NCBI GenBank assembly: GCA_958346165.1
Contig: CATVQO010000010.1
Coordinates: 1 to 19,203 of the forward strand
Reading direction: 5' to 3'
DNA: 19,203 bases
Source: an uncultured Collinsella sp.
GTDB lineage: Bacteria; Actinomycetota; Coriobacteriia; Coriobacteriales; Coriobacteriaceae
Part shown: in pieces, positions 1-9,276 of the stretch
Numbering within the stretch: the first letter of the stretch is position 1
Layout: the number at the start of each line of letters is the position of its first letter
The notes under the pieces: generated by a model
Told to the model about the DNA's origin: nothing
Database searches by the model: none
Seen by the model: only the letters and a program-made list of their open reading frames with translations
Made by a program: the position numbers and the translations under genes

Positions 1-1249
1 CGACATGCGCGCCGAGCGCCTGCAGCTTTTCGACAAACTGCTCGTAGCCGCGCTTGATGTGATGGATAGCCGAAACCTCGGTCGTCCCGTCAGCGATCAA
101 GCCCGCTACGACGAGGGCCGCTCCGCCACGCAGATCGGGCGAGGTAACCTGTGCACCCGAGAAGCCCTTGACGCCATGAATCATGGCATGATGGCTCTCG
201 ATACGAATGTCGGCACCCATGCGCACCAGCTCAGAGGCAAACATAAAGCGATTCTCGAAGATGTTCTCGGTAATAACGGAACTGCCGTCGGCAAGGGCGG
301 AGAGTACCATAATCTGCGCCTGCATGTCCGTCGGGAAGCCGGGGAACGGAAGCGTCTGGATGTCGACCGGCTTGATACGCTCGACACGGTTCACATGGAC
401 GCCATCCTCGACGCGCTCGCAGTCGATACCCATGAGCTCCATCTTCTTGAGCACCATGCCCAAGTGAATGGGGCAAAAGCCCGTGACATCGACACCGCGA
501 TCGTCGGCCATCAGCGCACCGGCGACGATAAAGGTACCGGCCTCGATGCGGTCGCCCACCACGCGATGGGTAACAGGATGCAGCTCTTCCACGCCCTCGA
601 TGGTCACGACAGGCGTACCGGCGCCAACAATCTTGGCGCCCATCTCGTTGAGCATGTTGGCGAGATCGACGATCTCGGGCTCGCGGGCGGCATTGTCGAT
701 AACCGTGGTGCCCTGCGCGCGCACGGATGCCATAATGAGGTTCTCGGTCGCACCGACACTGGCGAACTCGAGCGTGACGGTGGTACCGCGCAGACCTTGG
801 GGCGCATTAGCGTTGATGTAACCGTGGGCGGTATCGAACTCAACGCCCAGGGCCTCAAGACCAAGAATGTGCATATCGATCTTGCGAGCACCCAGGTTGC
901 AGCCGCCCGGCATGGCGATCTTGGCGCGATGGAAGCGACCCAGCAGGGGTCCCATGACGGCGGTGGAAGCACGCATCTTGGCAACGAGCTCGTAGGGGGC
1001 CTCCCAAGAATCGACCTGAGAGGTATCAATCTCGAGCGTGTGCTCGTCGAGAACATCGATCGTAGCGCCCATGCCCTTGAGCACCTTGCCCATCACGTGG
1101 ACATCGGAAATATCGGGCACGTTCTGCAGCGTCGTCTTGCCCGGCGCCAGAAGCGTTGCCGCCATGAGTTTGAGTGCGGAGTTCTTGGCACCCGAGACGG
1201 GCACGGAGCCTCCGATGGCGTGGCCACCCTCAACGCGGATAATATCCAA
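1..1249 (-). CDS. murA: UDP-N-acetylglucosamine 1-carboxyvinyltransferase, C-terminus cut by window edge
   Basis: MurA catalyses the first committed step of peptidoglycan synthesis in the cytoplasm, transferring enolpyruvate from PEP to UDP-GlcNAc. The reading frame begins with a TTG codon at 1249 giving MDIIRVEGGHAIGG, followed by the substrate motif SGAKNSALKLMAA. The catalytic cysteine loop is intact as MPGGCNLGARKIDMH, so this is the fosfomycin-sensitive Cys type. About 416 codons are visible. The family is usually 417-430 residues, so only a few C-terminal residues are missing beyond the window. The TTG start is chosen because GAAAGGG lies 5-6 nt upstream and the N-terminus aligns with known MurA. 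The gene follows the atp operon on the same strand, with the atp terminator only 14 nt upstream of the start. It must therefore rely on readthrough or on a promoter within or near atpC. Confidence 0.96.
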   Translation of the reverse strand, partial: MDIIRVEGGHAIGGSVPVSGAKNSALKLMAATLLAPGKTTLQNVPDISDVHVMGKVLKGMGATIDVLDEHTLEIDTSQVDSWEAPYELVAKMRASTAVMGPLLGRFHRAKIAMPGGCNLGARKIDMHILGLEALGVEFDTAHGYINANAPQGLRGTTVTLEFASVGATENLIMASVRAQGTTVIDNAAREPEIVDLANMLNEMGAKIVGAGTPVVTIEGVEELHPVTHRVVGDRIEAGTFIVAGALMADDRGVDVTGFCPIHLGMVLKKMELMGIDCERVEDGVHVNRVERIKPVDIQTLPFPGFPTDMQAQIMVLSALADGSSVITENIFENRFMFASELVRMGADIRIESHHAMIHGVKGFSGAQVTSPDLRGGAALVVAGLIADGTTEVSAIHHIKRGYEQFVEKLQALGAHV

Positions 1250-1262
1250 GGTCTACCCTTTC

Positions 1263-1301
1263 AAAAAGCATGCCCGGGATGGCTGGGCCATCCCGGGCAT
1301 G
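1263..1301 (-). terminator. Rho-independent terminator of the atp operon
   Basis: A perfect 14-bp inverted repeat (1269-1282 with 1288-1301, 5-nt loop at 1283-1287, arm core TGCCCGGGATGG) is followed on the minus strand by CTTTTTGA. This is the classic GC-rich stem plus U-tract. It lies 37 nt past the atpC stop and ends just before the murA ribosome binding site, so it should end the ATP synthase transcript and may limit readthrough into murA. Confidence 0.9.
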
Positions 1302-1337
1302 ATGTGTTCGCAAATGGTCGAACGCTAAATCGTTTGA

Positions 1338-1730
1338 CTATTGGGCAAGCTTGAGCTTACACCATGCGATTTCATTATAGAGGTAGGCGCGGCGTGCATC
1401 ATCCTCCGACAAATTACCCAGCTTCTCTTCAAAACCTTGAATATCAGCTTTAAGCTTGTCGGCATCGACGGTCGCCAAATCGCAAGCGCGCTCGGCGAGA
1501 ACGGTCACGACATCGTCCGCAACCTGGGCATAGCCGCCGGCCACGGCAAACGTGTGGTCGACAGTGCCCATGGCCTTATCGGAAACGCGAACGTAACCGC
1601 GGTCGATTGTGCAGATCTCGCTGGAGTGAGCAGGCAGAACGCCAAACTCGCCATCCGTGGACGGAATCGACACAAACGCAGCGTCGCCCTCATAGGCGCA
1701 GCTCACGGGGCACACGATGCGGATACGCAT
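1338..1730 (-). CDS. atpC: F-type ATP synthase epsilon subunit
   Basis: This 130-residue protein is the epsilon subunit of F1, part of the central stalk that couples rotation to catalysis and can restrain ATP hydrolysis. The N-terminal beta-sandwich domain is recognisable by the segment STDGEFGVLPAHS (about residues 24-36), which matches the family G-x-x-G-x-L-x-x-H pattern. It is followed by a DDVVTVLAE strand and a C-terminal helical hairpin of about 45 residues rich in Ala, Asp and Glu. Length is normal for bacterial epsilon. It is the last gene of the operon, starting 3 nt after the atpD stop, with GGGGGAG near the end of atpD as the likely ribosome binding site. It ends with TAG and is followed by a strong terminator. 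Confidence 0.95.
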   Translation of the reverse strand: MRIRIVCPVSCAYEGDAAFVSIPSTDGEFGVLPAHSSEICTIDRGYVRVSDKAMGTVDHTFAVAGGYAQVADDVVTVLAERACDLATVDADKLKADIQGFEEKLGNLSEDDARRAYLYNEIAWCKLKLAQ

Positions 1731-1733
1731 AAC

Positions 1734-4096
<2,363 letters not shown>

Positions 4097-4101
4097 GGGG
4101 C

Positions 4102-5700
4102 TTAGTTCTCCTCTGATCCAGAAACATCCGAATGGTGCTTGGCCATGAACTGCTGCTTGAAATCGCCGATGACGCGCAAGAGCTCAGCCTTAGTGTCATC
4201 ATCGATCTTCTTGGCGCGAACCTTGTCGAGCAGCGAGCCAAAGCCATTGTCCATGTACTCGATGAGCTCGGCACGGAAAGGCAGCACGTCGGCGATCTCC
4301 AGGTCATCCAGGAAGCCCTCGTTGCCAGCGAACAGCGTAACGATCTGCTCGCCAACCTCAAACGGCTTGTAACGCGGCTGCTTCAGGAGCTCGGTCATGC
4401 GGGCACCATGGGTCAGCTGCTTCTGAGTAGCCTCGTCGAGGTCGGAGCCGAACTGCGTAAAGCCGGCGAGCTCCTGGTACGAAGCGAGGTCCAGACGGAG
4501 GTTGCCGGCGACCTGCTTCATAGCCTTGGTCTGCGCGTCGCCACCGACGCGGGACACGGAAATACCCACGTCGACTGCCGGGCGCTGGCCCTGGAAGAAG
4601 AGCTCGGACTGCAGGTAGATCTGACCATCGGTAATGGAAATGACGTTGGTCGGAATGTAGGCCGAGACGTCGCCGTCCTGGGTCTCGATGATCGGAAGAG
4701 CCGTCATGGAGCCATAACCGTTCTTCTTGGACATCTTGACTGCACGCTCGAGCAGACGAGAGTGCAGGTAGAAGATGTCGCCAGGATAGGCCTCGCGTCC
4801 GGGCGGACGATGCAGCGTCAGCGACATCTGACGGTAAGCCACAGCCTGCTTGGACAGGTCGTCGTAGATGACGAGCACGTGACCGCCAGGGTTGGTCTCG
4901 CTGGCAGGCTTGCCGTCCTCACCGTTGTACATGAAGAACTCGCCGATAGCGGCACCGGCCATAGGCGCGATGTACTGCATAGGGGCGGAATCGGCAGCGG
5001 TGGCCGAAACGATGATGGTGTAGTCGAGCGCACCGTGCTGAGCGAGGGTCTCGCGGATGTTGGCAACCGTGGAGGCCTTCTGGCCGATGGCGACATAGAT
5101 GCAGACCATGCCCTTGCCGCGCTGGTTGAGGATAGCGTCGATGGCGATGGCGGTCTTACCGGTCTTACGGTCGCCAATGATGAGCTCACGCTGACCGCGG
5201 CCAATAGGCACCATGGAGTCGATAGCGAGCAGACCGGTCTGAACCGGCTCACACACCGGGGTACGGTCGATGACGCCGGGGGCCTTGAACTCGATGGGGC
5301 GACGGTGCGTGGCGACGATGTCGCCCAGGCCGTCGATGGGCTGGCCGAGCGGATTGACGACGCGGCCGAGCATGGCGCGGCTCACAGGGATATCCATAAT
5401 GCGGCCAGTGGTGCGGCACTCGTCGCCTTCCTTGATGGAGTCGACGGCACCAAACAGAACGGCGCCGACCTCGTCACGGTCAAGGTTCTGGGCAAGGCCG
5501 AAGACGGTCTCACCGGTATCGGAGCTCTTGAACTCCAGAAGCTCGCCTGCCATGGCGCTCTTGAGGCCGGAGACGCGCGCGATGCCGTCGCCTACCTCGT
5601 CGACCGTTGAAACCTCATGCGTATCGACCGTCGCGGAGAGGCTCGTGAGCTGCTCCTGCAGTTTCTTGGCGATATCCTGGGCATTGAGGGTTTCGGACAT
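4102..5700 (-). CDS. atpA: F-type ATP synthase alpha subunit
   Basis: This 532-residue protein is the non-catalytic nucleotide-binding subunit of F1. Motifs in order are Walker A GDRKTGKT (176-183), Walker B strand VLVIYDD (275-281), [17 protein letters not shown] (348-364), and the arginine finger in [10 protein letters not shown] (R384). Compared with the usual bacterial form there is a short insertion of about ten residues just before Walker B (around 259-272, containing [15 protein letters not shown]), plus a few extra N-terminal residues. The ATG overlaps the atpH stop by one base, and GGAGGTGA lies 6 nt upstream, a near-perfect ribosome binding site. It is followed closely by atpG. Confidence 0.98.
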   Translation of the reverse strand: MSETLNAQDIAKKLQEQLTSLSATVDTHEVSTVDEVGDGIARVSGLKSAMAGELLEFKSSDTGETVFGLAQNLDRDEVGAVLFGAVDSIKEGDECRTTGRIMDIPVSRAMLGRVVNPLGQPIDGLGDIVATHRRPIEFKAPGVIDRTPVCEPVQTGLLAIDSMVPIGRGQRELIIGDRKTGKTAIAIDAILNQRGKGMVCIYVAIGQKASTVANIRETLAQHGALDYTIIVSATAADSAPMQYIAPMAGAAIGEFFMYNGEDGKPASETNPGGHVLVIYDDLSKQAVAYRQMSLTLHRPPGREAYPGDIFYLHSRLLERAVKMSKKNGYGSMTALPIIETQDGDVSAYIPTNVISITDGQIYLQSELFFQGQRPAVDVGISVSRVGGDAQTKAMKQVAGNLRLDLASYQELAGFTQFGSDLDEATQKQLTHGARMTELLKQPRYKPFEVGEQIVTLFAGNEGFLDDLEIADVLPFRAELIEYMDNGFGSLLDKVRAKKIDDDTKAELLRVIGDFKQQFMAKHHSDVSGSEEN

Positions 5701-6176
5701 TAGGCTTCACCTCCGTACGAATTAGCAGAGTTTGCGAGGGTCTCCTGCGCGATGCGCAGCTGCGTCTTGACGGAAATGTCACGACGCTCGCCGCGGGCCT
5801 CGAGCACCAGGCCGCCCACGATAGACGGGTCGACCTGCTCGATAAGGAATACCTTGCGGCCGAAGTCCTGCTCGCATTTCTTAGTGATGGTTTGACGCAG
5901 CTCGTCGTCGAGCGGGATCGCCGTGGTGACGGTCACGCCCACTACATCCTCGTCTTCCTCGGCAACATACTTAAAGGCAGCTGCCACCTTGGGAAGAAGG
6001 TCGAGCTGGTCGCGCTTGGACATGGTGTCGAGCACGGCGATGATCTCGGGGCTGGCAGAAGCCAGGCGCTCGATCATCTCGAGGTCCTCGAACACATGGT
6101 TCTCGGCCTTAGCGGCTTCCAGAAGGGAGCGCGCGTAGGTCTCGAGCACCTTGTCCTGATAGCGGCTAGTCGGCAT
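5700..6176 (-). CDS. atpH: F-type ATP synthase delta subunit (peripheral stalk)
   Basis: At 158 residues this is a somewhat short delta (OSCP-type) subunit, which joins the peripheral stalk to the top of F1. The N-terminal helical domain begins [20 protein letters not shown], matching the family YA-x-ALLE pattern. The C-terminal part carries [18 protein letters not shown] and [18 protein letters not shown], the conserved delta signature (DPxxIGGxxxxxGD-like). Family members usually have 170-185 residues, so the helical domain is trimmed but both domains are present. The ATG lies 11 nt inside the end of atpF and the TAA stop overlaps the atpA start, so its translation is coupled on both sides. 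Confidence 0.94.
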   Translation of the reverse strand: MPTSRYQDKVLETYARSLLEAAKAENHVFEDLEMIERLASASPEIIAVLDTMSKRDQLDLLPKVAAAFKYVAEEDEDVVGVTVTTAIPLDDELRQTITKKCEQDFGRKVFLIEQVDPSIVGGLVLEARGERRDISVKTQLRIAQETLANSANSYGGEA

Positions 6177-6768
6177 TCAGGCTACCTGCTTCCTGGATGT
6201 AGCGCTCGATGAGCTTCTTCTGCTCGGCATCGTCCTCGAGTGCCTCGCCCACGATCTTGGTGGCGACGGCAACGGACAGGTCGGCGATGGAGCTCGCGGC
6301 ACCGGCGTAGATGGACTTGCGCTCGTCCTCGACGGTCGTATGGGCCTTGGCGATGATCTCCTCGGCCTCCTTGTGAGCAGCCTCGATGATACGGGCGCGC
6401 TCGGACTCGGCGTCCTTACGGGCCTCGAGAACGATGTCGGCAGCCTGACGACGGGCGTCGGTGACGATCGAGTCGGACTCAGCGCGCTTGGCGATGGCCT
6501 CCTGCTTGGTCTTCTCGGCCTCGTCGAGGCTCTCCTCGATCTTCTTGCCGCGCTCCTCCATGGTTTTCATGATGCCCGGCAGGGCGACCTTGGCCAGCAC
6601 GATCCAGATAATCAGGAAGGCGATAAGCGCCGGGATGAACTCCGCCATCTTAGGGATGAGGATGTCCGCACCGGCAGCGCCGTCCTCAGCGAACGCGGAA
6701 ACCGGCATGAGCAGCGCGGCCGCGGACGCGGAGAGTGCGATCGCGCTCTTCTGGGATGAAAGATTCAT
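6166..6768 (-). CDS. atpF: F-type ATP synthase b subunit with signal-peptide-like N-terminus
   Basis: This 200-residue protein is the b subunit, the membrane-anchored coiled-coil stator. Residues 1-27 look like a cleavable signal peptide: a short region with Lys7, a hydrophobic Ala/Leu stretch, then AFA before ED. A second hydrophobic helix at about 42-62 (FIPALIAFLIIWIVLAKVAL) is the normal b anchor. From about 65 on it is a long charged, Ala-rich helix typical of the b dimer, with KIEESLDEAEKTKQEA and later repeats. Standard b proteins are 156-175 residues and lack the extra N-terminal segment. The ATG is preceded by CGGAG at 9 nt, and 15 nt separate it from the atpE stop. Identity is firm. 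Processing by a signal peptidase is inferred. Confidence 0.95.
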   Translation of the reverse strand: MNLSSQKSAIALSASAAALLMPVSAFAEDGAAGADILIPKMAEFIPALIAFLIIWIVLAKVALPGIMKTMEERGKKIEESLDEAEKTKQEAIAKRAESDSIVTDARRQAADIVLEARKDAESERARIIEAAHKEAEEIIAKAHTTVEDERKSIYAGAASSIADLSVAVATKIVGEALEDDAEQKKLIERYIQEAGSLNAD

Positions 6769-6783
6769 ACTTGACGCTCCGTG

Positions 6784-6978
6784 CTATTTAACGATCAGCG
6801 CGACAACGAAGCCGATCAGAGCCAGAGCCTCGCCGAAGGCGGAGCCCATGATGAAGACGGTGAACACGCGGCCCTGGACCTCAGGCTGACGGGCCATAGC
6901 ACCCGTAGCACCCAGAGCAGACAGGCCGATAGCAAGACCAGCGCCGATAACACCGAGACCGTAACCGATAACTCCCAC
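6784..6978 (-). CDS. atpE: F-type ATP synthase c subunit (proteolipid ring)
   Basis: This 64-residue hairpin of two membrane helices forms the rotor ring of Fo. The polar loop is ARQPE (29-33), and the ion-carrying carboxylate in helix 2 is Glu50 in GSAFGEALALIGFVVA. Helix 1 is glycine-rich but lacks the glutamine found in sodium-binding rings, and Glu50 is followed by Ala rather than Ser/Thr. Both features point to proton coupling (inference). The start is GTG at 6978, fixed by a perfect AGGAGG only 4 nt upstream. The protein is at the short end of the family. It is the only gene of the operon preceded by a long spacer, which fits the need for many more copies of c than of other subunits. 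Confidence 0.96.
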   Translation of the reverse strand: MGVIGYGLGVIGAGLAIGLSALGATGAMARQPEVQGRVFTVFIMGSAFGEALALIGFVVALIVK

Positions 6979-7102
6979 GATTCCTCCTTTGTCGTGCGTG
7001 TCTTATTTCACGCAGGATAACCTTTTTATAACTGCCGGACTCCATGGGTACGGGCACCGGCGGTTTAACGAATTGCCTTACCTTTAAGGCGCGAACGGAA
7101 GA
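6979..7102 (-). promoter_or_regulatory. atpB-atpE intercistronic spacer with hairpin next to the atpE ribosome binding site
   Basis: This 124-nt gap is the only long spacer inside the atp operon. On the minus strand it holds a small hairpin (TGCGTG / CACGCA, 6995-7000 with 7009-7014, 8-nt AU-rich loop), an A/T-rich patch TTATAAAAAGG (about 7022-7032), and AAAGGAGG just before the GTG start. A weaker GCCTT/AAGGC pair lies near 7076-7091. Other bacteria are known to raise atpE translation through upstream leader sequence. A similar role here is inferred. I see no convincing promoter. Confidence 0.45.
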
Positions 7103-7906
7103 CTACTCCTCCTCCGCGACCTCCTCTGCCTCGGAGACATACACGGCGGTAAGGACCGTGAAGACGTAAGCCTGGATGGCGCCGACCACAAGCTCGATCG
7201 CATAGATCAGGATGAGGATGGCAAGCCAGGCCAGCGAAGGCAGGGCGCCGACGGCGTGGGCCGCGGAAACCTGCTGAAGCAGCGGCTGCATGAACATGCT
7301 CGCCATGATGGCGAACGAGCCCATGACCACGTGTCCTGCGAACATGTTGCAGAACAGACGGACGGCGAGCGTGATGAGGCGCAGGAAGGTCGAGAAAAGC
7401 TCGACGACCCACACAAGCACGTTCATCGGGAAGCTCACGCCCTGCGGGGCGAGGCTCTTGATGTAGCCGATCACGCCGTGAGCCTTGCATCCGTAGTAGA
7501 TGAAGTACACGAAGGCGAAGATGGCGAGCGCGGCGGTGGAGCCGATTGCGCCGGTGCCGGGCTTCATTCCCGGGATCAGGCCGATCATGTTGTTGATCAG
7601 GATGAACAGGAAAAGCGAGCACAGGAACGGGAAGTGCTTCTTCCAGTTCTCACCCACGACGCCCTTGCCGATATCGTTCTCGACGTACTCGATGATGTAC
7701 TCGAAACCGTTGACGAAGAAGCCCTTGGGAACCAGGGTCTGCTTCTTCTTGAACACGGCCAGGACGATCAGGAGCACGATCGTGGAGACGATCAGCCAAA
7801 ACGAGTACTGCGTGATGCCGCAGCTCAGATCGCCCACGACAGGGGTGGAGCTGAACTCGCTGACCAGATGATTAATCTCATCAGGCAGCTTTTCAAAAAT
7901 TTCCAC
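7103..7906 (-). CDS. atpB: F-type ATP synthase a subunit (Fo stator channel)
   Basis: This 267-residue polytopic membrane protein forms the ion half-channels beside the c ring. The essential arginine is R183 in LITLAVRLFCNMFAGH, and the conserved glutamine of the last helix is Q245 in GAIQAYVFTVLTAVYV. An NNMIGLIPG segment (105-113) matches the family's N-x-x-G-L-x-P motif. About five to six hydrophobic helices are visible, and the C-terminus is a very acidic tail (SEAEEVAEEE). The start is GTG at 7906, with AAAGGT 5 nt upstream and the preceding gene ending 3 nt earlier. Length and motif order are normal. Confidence 0.97.
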   Translation of the reverse strand: MEIFEKLPDEINHLVSEFSSTPVVGDLSCGITQYSFWLIVSTIVLLIVLAVFKKKQTLVPKGFFVNGFEYIIEYVENDIGKGVVGENWKKHFPFLCSLFLFILINNMIGLIPGMKPGTGAIGSTAALAIFAFVYFIYYGCKAHGVIGYIKSLAPQGVSFPMNVLVWVVELFSTFLRLITLAVRLFCNMFAGHVVMGSFAIMASMFMQPLLQQVSAAHAVGALPSLAWLAILILIYAIELVVGAIQAYVFTVLTAVYVSEAEEVAEEE

Positions 7907-7909
7907 GAC

Positions 7910-8221
7910 TTACCTTTCGACCTCATGAGGATCTCGCAGCGCCTTGGCGACGCGAACCGCGCAGGCGGCCATAAAGGCCACGAAGCCGATCGCCTCGCCC
8001 AGGAGGAACATGCGAAATGCCTCTCCGAACAACACAAACACAACCAAGGTAAAGACGAGCAGAGCGATTGCCGAGACCGCCAGACTCACCATACCCTTGA
8101 GCATGTCCGCATTCTGCTTATCGTCAAGAACCGGCTTGAGCGTAAAGACAAAGGGAAGAAAGGCGACCGCGCCCGCGATGGCGCCTGCAACGATAGCGAG
8201 CAGATCGGCTATCTGAAACAT
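7910..8221 (-). CDS. small membrane protein, AtpI-like (ATP synthase subunit I position)
   Basis: This 103-residue hydrophobic protein sits at the head of the atp operon, where many bacteria carry atpI, a helper thought to assist c-ring assembly or magnesium uptake. Three hydrophobic segments are visible at about 6-28, 44-67 and 71-93, with a charged loop KPVLDDKQNADMLKG between the first two and a charged tail ALRDPHEVER. I see no diagnostic motif, so the assignment is mainly positional. The start is taken at ATG 8221, with GAGGA 6 nt upstream. A GTG four codons earlier (8233) is in frame but its SD-like AAGGA is too close. It ends 3 nt before atpB. Confidence 0.75.
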   Translation of the reverse strand: MFQIADLLAIVAGAIAGAVAFLPFVFTLKPVLDDKQNADMLKGMVSLAVSAIALLVFTLVVFVLFGEAFRMFLLGEAIGFVAFMAACAVRVAKALRDPHEVER

Positions 8222-8283
8222 TGGCGTCCTCACTTTCCTTTTTTAACGCCTCACAGAACAGTTCCCGCCAAACATTGGTGACT

Positions 8284-8311
8284 ATTGTACGAGCCAATCG
8301 CTAAAGTACAA
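8284..8311 (-). promoter_or_regulatory. candidate sigma-70-type promoter of the atp operon
   Basis: On the minus strand TTGTAC (8306-8311) and TACAAT (8284-8289) are separated by 16 nt. The -10 box matches five of six consensus bases, while the -35 keeps only TTG. Transcription would start near 8277 and leave a leader of about 55 nt before the ATG at 8221. The site lies downstream of the upp terminator, where an operon promoter is expected. Confidence 0.5.
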
Positions 8312-8332
8312 CCGAAAAAGCATCGGTTAATA

Positions 8333-8377
8333 CGCACCTGTTCGTTTTCTTAAGACCTTCTTTATGCCGCAGGTACG
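8333..8377. repeat. inverted repeat in the upp-atp gap
   Basis: The 272-nt non-coding stretch 8234-8505 holds, besides the promoter and the upp terminator, an inverted repeat CGCACCTG (8333-8340) and CAGGTACG (8370-8377), eight pairs including one G-U, with a 29-nt loop. A perfect palindrome CCCTGCAGGG lies at 8398-8407. Both are upstream of the atp promoter and could be protein binding sites or chance. I see no gene in this stretch. Confidence 0.3.
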
Positions 8378-8420
8378 GTAATACGTTTTTTCTCGAACCC
8401 TGCAGGGCAAAACGTCCATT

Positions 8421-8464
8421 AACTAAAGGTGCGCACAGGCGTCTTCTACTTGCCCGCGCGCACC
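8421..8464 (-). terminator. candidate terminator after upp
   Basis: A 13-bp stem (8428-8440 with 8452-8464, two G-U pairs when read on the minus strand, 11-nt loop) starts about 40 nt after the upp stop and is followed on the minus strand by TTTAGTT. The stem is strong (GGTGCGC/GCGCACC base) but the U-tract is weak, so termination may be partial. Confidence 0.6.
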
Positions 8465-8505
8465 ATTTCTTCCTATTTACAGCCGCGGCCGTCTTAGCCC
8501 AGCGA

Positions 8506-9153
8506 CTAGAGCGTGCCGTAGATGCGATCGCCGGCGTCGCCCAGGCCGGGAACGATGTAGGCAGCCTCGTTGAGATGGTCGTCGATAGCGCAGGTATAGA
8601 TATGCACATCAGGGTCCTTCTCAGTCAGCGACTTGAGGCCCTCGGGGGCCGCGACGATGCACAGCATGCGGATGTCCTTGACACCGCGCTCGCGCAGGTA
8701 GCTGATGGCCATCTCGGCCGAACCGCCCGTGGCAAGCATGGGGTCGACGACCAGGCAGATGCGCTGGTCGATATCCTTGGGCATCTTGCAGTAATACTCG
8801 TGCGGCTCGTGGGTGACCTCGTCGCGCTCCATGCCGATGTGGCCCACGCGAGCGGAGGGCACCAGTTCGAGGATGCCGTCGACCATGCCAAGGCCCGCAC
8901 GCAGGATGGGCACGATGGCGAGTTTCTTGCCGGCAAGCTGTTTGAACGTGGCGGTAGTGATGGGGGTCTCGACCTCGACGTCTTCCATAGGCAGGTCGCG
9001 CATGGCCTCGTAGCCGTCAAAAAGCGCGAGTTCGCGCACGAGCTGGCGGAACTGGTTGGTGCCGGTGTTTTTGTCGCGCAGGATCGACAGCTTGTGCTGG
9101 ACGAGCGGGTGATCGACAAGCGTCACACGGGACGCATCGTAGGTGACGGTCAT
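8506..9153 (-). CDS. upp: uracil phosphoribosyltransferase
   Basis: This 215-residue cytoplasmic enzyme converts uracil and PRPP to UMP in pyrimidine salvage. The family signature is clear: N-terminal [18 protein letters not shown] (10-27), [15 protein letters not shown] (31-45), ILRAGLGM (83-90), the PRPP loop [12 protein letters not shown] (135-146), and the uracil-binding C-terminus [18 protein letters not shown] (198-215). The ATG at 9153 is preferred over a longer frame reaching 9213 because it gives the standard N-terminus and length (208-216), with AAAGGGG about 10 nt upstream. It lies 123 nt after glpK with no clear promoter of its own, so co-transcription is possible. It precedes the atp operon, an order also seen in other Gram-positive bacteria. 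Confidence 0.97.
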   Translation of the reverse strand: MTVTYDASRVTLVDHPLVQHKLSILRDKNTGTNQFRQLVRELALFDGYEAMRDLPMEDVEVETPITTATFKQLAGKKLAIVPILRAGLGMVDGILELVPSARVGHIGMERDEVTHEPHEYYCKMPKDIDQRICLVVDPMLATGGSAEMAISYLRERGVKDIRMLCIVAAPEGLKSLTEKDPDVHIYTCAIDDHLNEAAYIVPGLGDAGDRIYGTL

Positions 9154-9176
9154 GGGTTGATTGCCCCTTTCGTTGC

Positions 9177-9204
9177 GGCCGCAAAACGGCCTTGCTGACA
9201 AGGC
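9177..9204 (-). promoter_or_regulatory. two overlapping hairpins in the upp leader
   Basis: On the minus strand a stem GCCTTG/CAAGGC (9199-9204 with 9189-9194, 4-nt loop) is followed by CGTTTTG, and a second stem GGCCG/CGGCC (9187-9191 with 9177-9181) shares bases with it. The first plus TTTT resembles a weak terminator. The two cannot form fully together, and the second ends just before the upp ribosome binding site. I see no PyrR-type binding motif. Confidence 0.3.
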
Positions 9205-9276
9205 GCGAAGCAATGTTGCCGCCGCACGCCATGCATAAGTTTAGCGGTTTGTTGTATCGAGCAGCCCATCGCAGCC

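Noticed and set aside
4132..5610. A 492-codon plus-strand frame opposite atpA
   Set aside because: Same antisense artefact: no ribosome binding site or recognisable domain, and it fully overlaps atpA.
7910..8233. GTG start at 8233 for the AtpI-like gene
   Set aside because: The purine-rich AAGGA lies only about 2 nt before it, too close, whereas the ATG at 8221 has GAGGA at a proper distance.
9154..9276. A PyrR-binding or other known pyrimidine attenuator before upp
   Set aside because: The conserved PyrR anti-antiterminator motif is not visible, and the hairpins are short.
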